From Zymobacter sp047495495 (lineage in GTDB: Bacteria; Pseudomonadota; Gammaproteobacteria; Pseudomonadales; Halomonadaceae), in assembly GCF_047495495.1 (NCBI RefSeq), contig NZ_CP179930.1:2356001-2420000 (forward strand): a stretch of DNA of 64,000 nucleotides, in the 5' to 3' direction. The stretch's first letter is position 1; each line of letters starts with the position of its first letter. A model generated the notes under the pieces. The model did no database searches, was not told the DNA's origin, and worked only from the letters and a program-made list of their open reading frames with translations. The position numbers and the translations under genes were made by a program. Below are positions 9,175 through 17,818 of the stretch, piece by piece.

Positions 9175-9402
9175 TCAGCCTTCGGAAGGCAGCAGGCGGG
9201 GGCGCGCAAAGGTGACCAACTCCGCAAACGTCGGCACCTTGCCATCATTGATCTCATCGTATTCCAGTGCAAAGCGGCGCAGCTGCTTGCGGTGCTCGTT
9301 GCTCAGTTCGACTTCACATGCCGTCAGCACGCGATCCAGCGCACTTTGATCGGACAGGTCGACGGGTTGCTGGGAACGTGGGTCATTACGGTCGATAGTC
9401 AT
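9175..9402 (-). CDS. Small uncharacterised protein (75 aa)
   Basis: The ATG at 9402 has a strong GGAGGTGCAGC ribosome binding site, and the product (MTIDRNDPRSQQPVDLSDQ...) is a soluble acidic 75-residue protein with a predicted helical middle (LDRVLTACEVELSNEHRKQ). There is no signal peptide or membrane segment. The frame is open upstream to 9483 but has no good start there. I do not recognise a family. The gene sits on the opposite strand between lptB and rpoN, where E. coli has nothing. The strong ribosome binding site and the flanking terminator support a real gene. Confidence 0.7.
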   Translation of the reverse strand: MTIDRNDPRSQQPVDLSDQSALDRVLTACEVELSNEHRKQLRRFALEYDEINDGKVPTFAELVTFARPRLLPSEG

Positions 9403-9773
9403 GCTGCACCTCCAGGGGTACTGTGGGCATTTTATTGAGTCAAGGAAGCCCCAAGCCAGATCGTGGTTGGGTTTCCACCTCACCTGTATCTTTGTGTACC
9501 CTCACGTATAAAAGGGCTTTGCCTAGGAATCAATCCCTGCTCGACCAATGCATCATGCCCTCCTGCTGCTATCTCGTTCCTTTTTGAAAGCCTTTCAGCC
9601 ATCGTTCAGAATGGATATCCCGTTCTATCTGTCTGACGATCAAGGAGATCACCCTCTTTACCGGCAAGCTGGCATGTTTCTTGCCGGAATTTAAGAGAGG
9701 GGGCTTGCATCCGCAGCGCGAAGCGATATAGCGTAAGAATCGTATTGGTGATATCGCCCAGGTTGCTACAACA
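9403..9773. promoter_or_regulatory. Divergent intergenic region, orphan gene / rpoN
   Basis: A 371-nt non-coding stretch between the minus-strand small gene and rpoN. It contains an 8-bp perfect hairpin, CCGGCAAG 9661-9668 with CTTGCCGG 9680-9687, about 90 nt before rpoN. This hairpin could lie in the rpoN leader or act as a weak terminator. No clear -35/-10 pair was assigned. Confidence 0.45.
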
Positions 9774-11216
9774 ATGATGACACCCTCTCTGCAACTCAAT
9801 ATCGGCGCTCACCTCACGATGACGCCACAATTACAGCAGGCCATTCACCTGCTGCAGCTTTCGACACTCGACCTCCGCCGTGAGATTGAGTTGGCCGTAG
9901 AGCACAACCCCATGCTGATGCTCGTTGATACCTTCGACGACGCGTACGAACTCGCACTCGAAGATGATTGGAGCGCTGCCGAGAATACGGACAGCGAAGA
10001 GTCGTTCGACGATGCGGGCATCGACGAAGAGCGTGAGGGCATGCTGGCCGAGGGGCTGATCAATCCAACGGCGCCGTCATCTGGCGGTACCGAAGGCCCC
10101 GATATCGAACGCAATGCACGTGAAGAAACGCTCAAGGACGTGCTGTATCGTCAGGCCTCGCTGCTGCCGCTCAATGATCAGCAGCAGCTCATTGCCGATG
10201 CGCTTATCGACGCCCTCGATGAGCGCGGCTATCTGAGCCAGCCGCTGAACGAACTGCGCGATGGTCTCAATGCCCAGTTGCGCGAACCGGTTAGCGATAC
10301 CGACATGCACACGGTGCTCGGCCAGCTGCAACAGCTCGAACCGACCGGCGTTTTCGCCCGCGATCTGTCCGAATGCCTGCTACTACAGCTCAACACGCTG
10401 CCCAGCGATACACCGCTGCTGCCACAGGCTCGGCGTTTGGTGCGCCAGTTCCTAGAGATTCTGGCCGCGCACGACTTCAAACGGCTCAAGCGTCGGCTCA
10501 CGCTGGACGATGAATCACTTGATGAGATCATCGCGATGATCCGACGGCTGGATCCGGCCCCAGGTCGGCTCTACAGCAGCGAAACGGACAACTACGTCAT
10601 TCCGGATCTGGTGCTGCGTCGGCACCCACGCCAGGGCGGTGAAGTCGAGCTAAATCCGCTCGCGCTGCCCCGCGTGTCGCTGCACGATGAGTACGTGCAC
10701 CTGATCCGGCGCGGCGATCGCAGCGAAGGCAATCAGTTCCTGCGTCATCACTTGCAGGAAGCACGCTGGCTGATGAAAAGCCTGAGCAGTCGCAACGACA
10801 CCCTGCTCAAGGTGGGACGAGAGATCATCCGTCGCCAGCATGCGTTCCTTGACCATGGTGAAGAAGCAATGAAGCCGTTAGTGCTGGCCGACATCGCGGA
10901 AGTGGTCGGGCTGCACGAGTCCACGGTCTCACGCGTGACAACGCAGAAATACATTCACACCCCACGCGGGCTGTTCGAGCTAAAGCATTTCTTCTCAAGC
11001 CATGTGGGCCAGGCAGGCGATGCGCACTCCAGCACTGCGATCCGCGCCAAGCTGAAGAAGCTGATCGCACAGGAGCCGCCTCATAAGCCACTGTCGGATG
11101 CTCGGCTGGTGGCACTGCTTGCCGAAGATGACATCACGGTTGCACGACGCACGGTCGCGAAGTATCGTGAATCTATGGGTATTCCAGCGTCCAGTGAGCG
11201 CAAGCGACTGGCGTGA
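9774..11216 (+). CDS. rpoN: RNA polymerase sigma-54 factor RpoN
   Basis: Sigma-54 directs polymerase to -24/-12 promoters that need enhancer-binding ATPases. The 480-residue protein has region I (LQLNIGAHLTMTPQLQQAIH and following, residues 6-50), an acidic region II (about 55-115), the core-binding domain, the helix-turn-helix region (DIAEVVGLHESTVSRVTTQKY) and the RpoN box ARRTVAKYRE at 457-466. Two ATGs lie in tandem at 9774 and 9777. All domains are present and in order. It follows lptB, as in many gammaproteobacteria, but with a small minus-strand gene between. Confidence 0.97.
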   Translation: MMTPSLQLNIGAHLTMTPQLQQAIHLLQLSTLDLRREIELAVEHNPMLMLVDTFDDAYELALEDDWSAAENTDSEESFDDAGIDEEREGMLAEGLINPTAPSSGGTEGPDIERNAREETLKDVLYRQASLLPLNDQQQLIADALIDALDERGYLSQPLNELRDGLNAQLREPVSDTDMHTVLGQLQQLEPTGVFARDLSECLLLQLNTLPSDTPLLPQARRLVRQFLEILAAHDFKRLKRRLTLDDESLDEIIAMIRRLDPAPGRLYSSETDNYVIPDLVLRRHPRQGGEVELNPLALPRVSLHDEYVHLIRRGDRSEGNQFLRHHLQEARWLMKSLSSRNDTLLKVGREIIRRQHAFLDHGEEAMKPLVLADIAEVVGLHESTVSRVTTQKYIHTPRGLFELKHFFSSHVGQAGDAHSSTAIRAKLKKLIAQEPPHKPLSDARLVALLAEDDITVARRTVAKYRESMGIPASSERKRLA

Positions 11217-11275
11217 GATGAGATAACAGCATGTGATCAGGCGGCACGGAACGTTCCGGCCAATTACGGATCACA

Positions 11276-11304
11276 TTGGTATCAGGCCAGTGTTTGGCTA
11301 CACT
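11276..11304 (+). promoter_or_regulatory. Sigma-70-type promoter for hpf
   Basis: TTGGTA (11276-11281) and TACACT (11299-11304) are separated by exactly 17 nt and lie about 70 nt before the hpf start. This gives hpf its own promoter independent of rpoN read-through. The boxes match the consensus at 4 of 6 and 4 of 6 positions. Confidence 0.6.
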
Positions 11305-11372
11305 CGAAAAGTATGGGAACGTACAGGAGGTACCTTCCCATGCGGTTCTCACACCCGAAGAAGGAGAGTGCC

Positions 11373-11708
11373 ATGCAGGTCAACATCACAGGACATCACA
11401 TCGAACTGACCTCTGCCCTGCGCGACTATGTCGAACAGAAGCTCGCTCGACTGGTACGCCATGACGCGCGCATCATCCAGACCCACGTGACGCTGTCCGT
11501 CGAGAAGGAACGCCAGACGGCAGCCTGCACCCTGAAAACCGCGGGTGCGGAGCTTCACAGCGAAGCCACGCTGAACGACATGTACGCGGCGATCGACGCC
11601 ATGGCTGACAAGCTGGACCGCCAGCTGCTCAAACAGAAAGACAAGCAGCAGCTTCACTCTCATGAACGCGCCGCCAGCGTAGCTCCCGCTGACGAACTGG
11701 ACGCCTGA
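11373..11708 (+). CDS. hpf: Ribosome hibernation-promoting factor
   Basis: HPF binds the 30S decoding centre in stationary phase and promotes 100S ribosome dimers. The 111-residue product (MQVNITGHHIELTSALRDYV...) has the beta-alpha-beta-beta-beta-alpha fold of the short HPF/YfiA family, with HVTLSVEKERQTAAC and the final helix AIDAMADKLDRQL; it lacks the long-form C-terminal domain. The frame is open from 11313 but ATG 11373 has GGAGAG 5-10 nt upstream and starts at the conserved residue. A promoter precedes it and an intrinsic terminator follows. Confidence 0.95.
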   Translation: MQVNITGHHIELTSALRDYVEQKLARLVRHDARIIQTHVTLSVEKERQTAACTLKTAGAELHSEATLNDMYAAIDAMADKLDRQLLKQKDKQQLHSHERAASVAPADELDA

Positions 11709-11744
11709 TCGGTTTCAGAGCGCTCCGCGCCGACACTTCTTGCA

Positions 11745-11772
11745 AAAAAGGCATGCTCCGGCATGCCTTTTT
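11745..11772 (+). terminator. Intrinsic terminator after hpf
   Basis: AAAAAGGCATGC (11745-11756), loop TCCG, GCATGCCTTTTT (11761-11772): a perfect 12-bp stem that ends in a T-run. It separates hpf from rapZ, so rapZ needs its own promoter in the 200 nt that follow. Confidence 0.9.
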
Positions 11773-11973
11773 CATTTCCCTGATACAGACCAATACCCGC
11801 GTAAAATGGCGGCCTTTGACGTTCGATCATGCTACCCTGTCAGGGCTTCTTCATCCGGGGCGGAACCCGCCGATATGTGCTATTTCCGCAACTAAAACAG
11901 AGGCCGCATGGCCTGCCGTTTCAGTCCGGGTGGTACCTTCATTTTCCTTATGGCTGTTGCCGGGAGCTACCTC

Positions 11974-12873
11974 ATGATGAAGCTGATCATCATCAGTGGT
12001 CGATCAGGATCGGGAAAATCCATTGCGCTACAGGCACTGGAAGACATCGGCTATTACGCGATCGACAACCTGCCCGCCATGCTGCTGGTGGCACTGCTGG
12101 ACGAACTGCGCCATCAGTCACCGGAACGTCGCCACGTTGCCGTCAGTATCGACGCCCGCAATCTACCGACCGCGCTGGCCCACCTCCCTGAGCTAATCGA
12201 CACACTAAGCCAGCACGACATCGACCTACAGATCGTCTATCTGACGGCCGAAACGCAAACACTGCTGGAGCGCTATTCGGCGACGCGACGCCGCCATCCG
12301 CTGACGCGCGACTCCGACATGACACTCTCGGAGGCGATCGAGCATGAAGAACAGTTCCTCGGCCCGATTCGCAACATCGCTGATCTGCTGATCGACACGA
12401 CCAGTCTGTCCGTACATGAGCTGCGCCGCCGTATCACCGAGCAGGTCGCCCAGCACTCGGGCCACCAGATGACGCTGAGCTTCGAGTCTTTTGGCTTCAA
12501 GCACGGCGTACCGCACGATGCCGATATGGTGTTCGACGTACGTTGTCTTCCCAACCCGTACTGGGATGCCACCCTGCGCGACTATTCCGGCCGTGACACG
12601 CCTGTCATTGAATTTCTAGAGCGCTACCCCGAAGTCAGCGCGATGCGCAACGACATCATCGCGTGGCTAGATAAATGGCTGCCCGCCTATCTGTCCAGCC
12701 AGCGCAGCTACTTTACCGTTGCCATCGGCTGCACCGGCGGTCAGCATCGCTCGGTCTACTTGGTCGAGCAGCTGGCGCACCACTTTGCGGCCCAGTTCCG
12801 CAGCGTGCGCATCCGCCACCGTGAACTGCGAATTCATCAGGCCGTGGTGCCACAGGAAAAGCACCCCGACTGA
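11974..12873 (+). CDS. rapZ: RNase adapter / nucleotide-binding protein RapZ
   Basis: RapZ (YvcJ/YhbJ family) in E. coli guides RNase E to the small RNA GlmZ and so controls glucosamine-6-phosphate synthase. The 299-residue product has a Walker A GRSGSGKS (9-16), and the family's C-terminal RNA-binding domain with HGVPHDADMVFDVR and GCTGGQHRSVYL. ATG 11974 (followed by a second ATG) lies 7 nt after GGGAG; the frame is open further upstream without coding character. The usual partners ptsN (before) and ptsO/npr (after) are absent from this cluster. Confidence 0.94.
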   Translation: MMKLIIISGRSGSGKSIALQALEDIGYYAIDNLPAMLLVALLDELRHQSPERRHVAVSIDARNLPTALAHLPELIDTLSQHDIDLQIVYLTAETQTLLERYSATRRRHPLTRDSDMTLSEAIEHEEQFLGPIRNIADLLIDTTSLSVHELRRRITEQVAQHSGHQMTLSFESFGFKHGVPHDADMVFDVRCLPNPYWDATLRDYSGRDTPVIEFLERYPEVSAMRNDIIAWLDKWLPAYLSSQRSYFTVAIGCTGGQHRSVYLVEQLAHHFAAQFRSVRIRHRELRIHQAVVPQEKHPD

Positions 12874-12891
12874 TCACTTTGCCATGCGACC

Positions 12892-12938
12892 AATGAAAAA
12901 GCGCCCGCCTGAAATCATCAGACGGGCGCTTTTTCATT
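12892..12938. terminator. Bidirectional terminator after rapZ
   Basis: AATGAAAAAGCGCCCG (12892-12907) pairs perfectly with CGGGCGCTTTTTCATT (12923-12938), a 16-bp stem with A-run and T-run at its ends. It serves rapZ on the plus strand and the membrane protein gene on the minus strand. Confidence 0.9.
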
Positions 12939-12988
12939 AGAAGGGAGATCCCCCTTGCAAGCAATCACCCCACAGCATTACGCAGCGC

Positions 12989-13591
12989 CTATCGCAGCAA
13001 CGCAATGCCAAAGACAGCAAGAATGAAGATGACGGGCAGCAGCGTCGCAATAATCCCCAGCGTCATGCCATAACGAGTCTTGACCATATTCTTATCGCTG
13101 AACGTCACGCTGCTATGTGCCTTGCCTAAATCGGATGCCCCCATGATCCAAGCAGCAAGACCTAGTGGCCAGAACATCAACAGCCCTAGGATGCCGAAGG
13201 TCAGAATGAGGCTGCCACGTCCGCTTTTTACTGATGGCTCTTCCGCCAACGCTTCCGACGCCGACACTGCTTTGCCTTTATGAGTAAGCGCCTTAACTAC
13301 CTGATAGATGAATACAGCGAGAAGTACCCAAAATATGACCTGAGCAGCCATAAAAATGATGCCATTAATCATATAGAGAATGATGAACCTATGAGATTCA
13401 TAAGACCCATAAGACACTAGCGTTATTGTGATGAATTCCGCAACATCACTTATCAGTGCGGCCGATATTGCCACTAGAACTGTCCAGGACAGCCCTTTTC
13501 TGACAGGAACCAAACGAGTTAAGACAATGGTAACAACGACAAGCTCCAACAGTATTTTCAACAGAATAGGCCATATGAATGCCAGTTGCAT
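12989..13591 (-). CDS. Membrane protein with DUF4190-like C-terminal part
   Basis: The product of about 200 residues has roughly five hydrophobic segments (about 5-25, 35-58, 70-98, 126-150 and 172-199) and a short polar linker around residues 105-125. The C-terminal third (ILGLLMFWPLGLAAWIMG, then a second segment) resembles the two-helix DUF4190 pattern; this is by eye. Start ATG 13591 has GGGGGAAAC directly upstream; an ATG at 13603 is possible. Function unknown. It occupies the place where ptsO usually follows rapZ, its upstream region is A/T-rich, and it may be a later arrival. Confidence 0.75.
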   Translation of the reverse strand: MQLAFIWPILLKILLELVVVTIVLTRLVPVRKGLSWTVLVAISAALISDVAEFITITLVSYGSYESHRFIILYMINGIIFMAAQVIFWVLLAVFIYQVVKALTHKGKAVSASEALAEEPSVKSGRGSLILTFGILGLLMFWPLGLAAWIMGASDLGKAHSSVTFSDKNMVKTRYGMTLGIIATLLPVIFILAVFGIALLR

Positions 13592-13790
13592 TGTTTCCCC
13601 CATTTCCAGATAGTAAGCAGTAAATTATTAAAAGCGTCGAAATAGTGCACCCAAATACCGATGAGGTCAAACACACAGAGGGCACACTATAAGTTGATCA
13701 AATCGGTACTGTTATAATCGAATAATATCAATAAAAGGCGGCCTATAAGACCACCATTTATTGATATGTACCGTATCAAAATATTTACCG

Positions 13791-15128
13791 TTAACTTGCC
13801 AGCGTCATACCGTCGATCAACCAACTTCCCGTATGCAGATTGCTACGCACGTCGGTGTCGTCACCAACAGCCTGCAGGTTGCGGAACATGTCACGCAGGT
13901 TGCCTGCGATCGTAAAGTTTTCGACCGGATAGGCCACTCTGCCGTCTTCGATCCAGAACCCCGCCGCACCGCGCGAGTAATCCCCCGTCACGGTATTAAC
14001 GCCTTGCCCCATTAGCTCCGTGATCAGTACGCCGCTGCCGATCTGGCGCAACAGGTCATCGTATGCCGTCAGCGGTGCGTCGATACGCAGGTTACGCGCA
14101 CCGCCAGCATTGCCGGTCGTGGTCATGCCCAGACGACGTGCACTGTAAGCGGACAGCATATAGCTGGCCAGCGTGCCCTGTTCAACGAAGCGATTGTCAC
14201 GGGTATACACGCCATCGCCATCGAAAGCACTGCTTGCAAGCGCTCCGCGCAGCTGGGGCTGTTCCAGCAGCGAGAACCACTCGGGGAAGATTCGTTCGCC
14301 TAGCGCGCCATGCAGGAACGAGGCTTCGCGGAACATAGCTCCCCCAGCAATGGCACTCAGGAAGTGCCCCGCCAGCGTACGTGCCATGGCCGGGGCCATA
14401 ACAACAGGATAACGGCCCGTTTCGGGACGACGGCCGCCGAGGCGAGCGAGTGCCTTGTCGGCAGCCTGCTGGCCAATAAGCTGTCCATCAACCAGCTGAC
14501 GGGGATCACGCGCCGAGGTGTATTCATAGTCGCGCTGCATGCCATCACCTTCACCTGCAATCAGCACGCACGACAGGCCATGAGAGGTACGCTGCTGGCA
14601 ACCGATGAAGCCATTGCTGTTACCGTAGACCGCAGCACTGCTGGATGTTGAGCAGGAGGCCCCTTCGGAGTTACGAATGCCTTCGACGGCCAATCCCGCT
14701 TCTTCACACGCCTGAGCGTAGGCAATAGCCTGCTCGGCGGTGATGTCCCATGGGTGATACTGATCCATGTCCGGCTGCTCGCGCGCCATCAGATCGGCCT
14801 CTGCCAACCCAGCAGCGCTATCTTCTTCAGTAAAACGAGCAATGTCGCAGGCCTTCTCCACCGTCGCTCGGATCGCCTCGGGGCGCGTATCCGACGTCGA
14901 GGCACTGCCCTTGCGCTGGCCGCGATAGACCGTGATGCCGATGTACTGGTCGCGCGACTGGGATAGAGTATCCACATCCCCTTTGCGCACGCTGACTTCC
15001 ATATTCTGTGAAGCGCTGGCGGCCACCTCGCAGGCGGTTGCACCATACTGCTTAGCCTGAGCGAGCGCATCTTCGACGCGCGCGGTCAGAAGCATACGCT
15101 CCGCTTCGATATCGAACGTTCCGCTCAT
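13791..15128 (-). CDS. pmbA: Metalloprotease subunit TldE (PmbA)
   Basis: PmbA/TldE forms a heterodimer with TldD that degrades unfolded peptides, matures microcin B17 and acts on CcdA in E. coli. The 445-residue sequence has the U62/TldE fold: N-terminal EVAASASQNMEVSVRKGDVDTL, central HGLSCVLIAGEGDGMQRDYEY, and C-terminal DYSRGAAGFWIEDGRVAYPVENFTIAGNL. It lacks the HExxH zinc motif found in TldD, as expected. ATG 15128 with GGAGAA upstream is chosen over the longer frame to 15176. It diverges from darP. Its partner gene tldD is 4 kb away. Confidence 0.96.
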   Translation of the reverse strand: MSGTFDIEAERMLLTARVEDALAQAKQYGATACEVAASASQNMEVSVRKGDVDTLSQSRDQYIGITVYRGQRKGSASTSDTRPEAIRATVEKACDIARFTEEDSAAGLAEADLMAREQPDMDQYHPWDITAEQAIAYAQACEEAGLAVEGIRNSEGASCSTSSSAAVYGNSNGFIGCQQRTSHGLSCVLIAGEGDGMQRDYEYTSARDPRQLVDGQLIGQQAADKALARLGGRRPETGRYPVVMAPAMARTLAGHFLSAIAGGAMFREASFLHGALGERIFPEWFSLLEQPQLRGALASSAFDGDGVYTRDNRFVEQGTLASYMLSAYSARRLGMTTTGNAGGARNLRIDAPLTAYDDLLRQIGSGVLITELMGQGVNTVTGDYSRGAAGFWIEDGRVAYPVENFTIAGNLRDMFRNLQAVGDDTDVRSNLHTGSWLIDGMTLAS

Positions 15129-15255
15129 GCGGTTCTCCTGCCTCGGCAGCCGCTGTACGTGGACTGCTCTTTTCATGAAATCGCGTCTCGATGCAGAGCC
15201 GCCGCATCGAGCCTGTTATACTGGCGTCATTCTCTTACAGGACTAGGATGCCGAA

Positions 15256-15777
15256 ATGTCGACACCTTCTGACCGTGATGCTGCCCTTGAGCAGCAGGAT
15301 CTGCCACCCAGCAAATCCGAACTGAAACGCCAAATGGAGCATCTGCAAAAACTGGGACGCCAGATCATCGAACTGGCGCCTGAAATTCGTGCTCGCTTGC
15401 CACTCTCCGACGACATGCTAGCAGCCGTCGAGGAAATGGGCCGCATTCGCGCCAATGAAGCGCGTCGCCGCCACATGCAATATGTCGGTAGGGTGATGCG
15501 CAGTGAAGACATCGTCGGTATCGAAGCGGCGTTTCTGGCCATGGAGCAGGAAGAAGACCTTCGCAACCGCGAGTTTCACCTGCTTGAACAGACCCGTGAC
15601 CGCCTGATCGCTGAAGGCGACGATTTTGCGGGCGAGATCATGGCGCAGTATCCCGATATCGACCGTCAGCTGCTGCGTCAGCTCATTCGCAACGCGCGTC
15701 GCGAACGCGATGCAGGCAAGCCTCCGGCCAGCGCTCGCAAGCTGTTCCGCTTGCTGCGCGATGTATCGGGCCTTTAA
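15256..15777 (+). CDS. darP: 50S ribosome-associated protein DarP (YjgA)
   Basis: DarP (YjgA, DUF615) associates with late 50S precursors and helps fold the peptidyl-transferase centre in E. coli. The 173-residue protein is highly charged and helical, with the family motif PPSKSELKRQMEHLQKLG near residues 17-34 and QLLRQLIRNARRERDAGKPP near the C-terminus. Start ATG 15256 follows AGGAT. Adjacent divergent pmbA is the usual partner in gammaproteobacteria. Confidence 0.95.
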   Translation: MSTPSDRDAALEQQDLPPSKSELKRQMEHLQKLGRQIIELAPEIRARLPLSDDMLAAVEEMGRIRANEARRRHMQYVGRVMRSEDIVGIEAAFLAMEQEEDLRNREFHLLEQTRDRLIAEGDDFAGEIMAQYPDIDRQLLRQLIRNARRERDAGKPPASARKLFRLLRDVSGL

Positions 15778-15936
15778 GGGCCTACTCACCTTTTCCTGCT
15801 GGCGGCAGCCGTGCTGCCATGTCAAGCGAGGGTGGTCATCATGCCTGTTTCACAGGAGGAGTACCACCCCGCAGAACCGTGCCCGTTCGTGCTGGCGATC
15901 AGGCACGGTGAACGGCAGCAACGCCGCCGTCTTCTG

Positions 15937-17622
15937 CTAGAACAGCCCGGTCACTCGACCATCGGGCAGCACATCCATGTCCAGCGCCGCAGGACGTTTG
16001 GGCAACCCTGGCATGGTCATAACGTTACCCGTCAACGCAACGATGAAGCCTGCTCCCAGCGAGACATGGAATTCACGGACGTGTAGCACGAAGTCCGAAG
16101 GACGTCCAAGTAGGGTAGGATCATCCGACAGCGAGTACTGGGTCTTGGCAACGCAGACGCACAGCCGATCCCAGCCCAGACGCTTGAAATCCGCCAGCTG
16201 CTTAGCAGCCTTTGATGAAAACTCGACGCCTTTCCCACCGTAGACGCGCGTAACCAGCGTCTGCAGCTTGTCTTCGATCGACGCAGCGGTGTCATACAGC
16301 GGGCGATAGTGCCCCTTGTGCTGCTTGATGAGCGCCAGCACTTCTTTCGCTAGCGTTTCACCGCCCGCCCCACCTTCCGCCCAGACACGACTTTCAGCAA
16401 CAGGATAGTCGCGCGCATCGCACCAGCTGTTGATGAACGCCAGCTCATCCTCGGTATCACTGGTGAAGCGGTTGATGGCGACCACGAACGGCAATCCGAA
16501 CGCCTTAATGGTCTCGATATGCTTCTCGAGATTCTCCATCCCGCGCGCCAGCGCTTCGACATCTTCATAGCCGAGCTGGTCTCGCGCCACACCGCCGTGC
16601 ATCTTAAGCGCTCGTGCCGTGGCGACAATGACGACCGCTTTCGGTGACAGGCCGCCCATGCGCGCCTTGATGTCGAGGAACTTTTCAGCCCCTAGATCCG
16701 CGCCGAACCCCGCTTCGGTGACCACGTAATCGCCCAGCTTGAGCGCCATACGGGTTGCCAGCAGGCTATTGCAACCGTGGGCGATATTGGCAAACGGACC
16801 GCCGTGTACCAGTGCTGGCGTGTTCTCCAGGGTCTGGATCAGGTTAGGATTGAGGGCATCTTTGAGCAGCAGCGTCAGCGCGCCTTGCGCACCAAGGTCG
16901 CTGACCTGCACCGGACGCTGATCCCATGTCCACGCCACGACCATGCGCCCCAGTCGTTCACGCAGGTCATCAAGGCCATTGGCGAGACACAGAACCGCCA
17001 TGATCTCTGAGGCAACCGTGATCTGAAAACCATCTTCACGCGGAATGCCGTTCGCCGGGCCGCCCAGACCAACCGTAATCTGGCGCAGTGCACGATCGTT
17101 AAGATCAACGGCACGCTTCCAGACCACACGGCGAGGGTCGATGCCCAACGCATTGCCTTGGTGCAGGTGGTTGTCGATCAACGCAGACAGCAGGTTATTG
17201 GCCGCCGTGATGGCATGGATATCGCCCGTGAAGTGCAGATTGAGCTCGTCCATGGGCACGACCTGGGAATAGCCGCCGCCTGCTGCGCCGCCCTTCAGCC
17301 CCATATTCGGTCCCAGAGAGGGTTCACGCAGGGCAATGATGGCGCGTTTGCCTAGACGATTCAGTGCCTGGCCCAGCCCGACGGTAACGGTCGACTTGCC
17401 TTCACCCGCCGGTGTCGGGTTGATGGAGGTCACCAGAATCAGTTGGCCATCAGGCGCATCTTTCAGGCGTTCCAGAATATCGATCGACAGCTTGGCCTTG
17501 TAGTGCCCATACGGCATCCATTCTTGTTCCGACAGCGAGAGCTGAGCCGCAATCTCACCGATGGGTTTCATGGCCGCCTGCTGAGCGATCTCGATGTCCG
17601 AGCCGATACGCTTTTCTACCAC
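15937..17622 (-). CDS. fhs: Formate-tetrahydrofolate ligase
   Basis: Fhs makes 10-formyl-tetrahydrofolate from formate, THF and ATP, feeding one-carbon metabolism. The product has about 561 residues, the family length, with the P-loop TPAGEGKST at 70-78, REPSLGPNMGLKGGAAGGGYSQ split across the substrate pocket, and a TGLF C-terminus. The likely start is GTG 17622, 6 nt after GGGAG; no ATG lies near, and a GTG at 17688 is possible. The gene lies between tldD and darP/pmbA, which are adjacent in many relatives, so it looks inserted there. Confidence 0.95.
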   Translation of the reverse strand: MVEKRIGSDIEIAQQAAMKPIGEIAAQLSLSEQEWMPYGHYKAKLSIDILERLKDAPDGQLILVTSINPTPAGEGKSTVTVGLGQALNRLGKRAIIALREPSLGPNMGLKGGAAGGGYSQVVPMDELNLHFTGDIHAITAANNLLSALIDNHLHQGNALGIDPRRVVWKRAVDLNDRALRQITVGLGGPANGIPREDGFQITVASEIMAVLCLANGLDDLRERLGRMVVAWTWDQRPVQVSDLGAQGALTLLLKDALNPNLIQTLENTPALVHGGPFANIAHGCNSLLATRMALKLGDYVVTEAGFGADLGAEKFLDIKARMGGLSPKAVVIVATARALKMHGGVARDQLGYEDVEALARGMENLEKHIETIKAFGLPFVVAINRFTSDTEDELAFINSWCDARDYPVAESRVWAEGGAGGETLAKEVLALIKQHKGHYRPLYDTAASIEDKLQTLVTRVYGGKGVEFSSKAAKQLADFKRLGWDRLCVCVAKTQYSLSDDPTLLGRPSDFVLHVREFHVSLGAGFIVALTGNVMTMPGLPKRPAALDMDVLPDGRVTGLF

Positions 17623-17783
17623 AGCATTCTCCCTTGAGCGTGAAGAGACCGATAACCTGTAGATCTCTGGATGATGAACACGTTGCACTGCGTTGTTGTT
17701 GTTGCCGGCCGCCCATCAGTGAGCAGCTCGGGCACTGCGCATCCGCCTGTCATCTTGCTAGCAAGCGCTGCGCCATAACAGAA

Positions 17784-17807
17784 CAGGGCACCTGAGAAGG
17801 TGCCCTG
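17784..17807 (-). terminator. Terminator after tldD
   Basis: CAGGGCACCT (17784-17793), loop GAGA, AGGTGCCCTG (17798-17807): a perfect 10-bp stem just past the tldD stop. On the minus strand it is followed by TTCTGTTAT, a weak T-rich tract. It separates tldD from fhs. Confidence 0.75.
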
Positions 17808-17818
17808 CATCATCGTTA

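Noticed and set aside
11247..11258. 12-bp palindrome CGGAACGTTCCG before hpf
   Set aside because: A single short palindrome upstream of the -35 box; no second copy in the window, so an operator role cannot be supported.
15876..15909. Hairpin between darP and fhs (ACCGTGCC / GGCACGGT)
   Set aside because: Only 8 bp with an 18-nt loop and no T-run; too weak to call a terminator.
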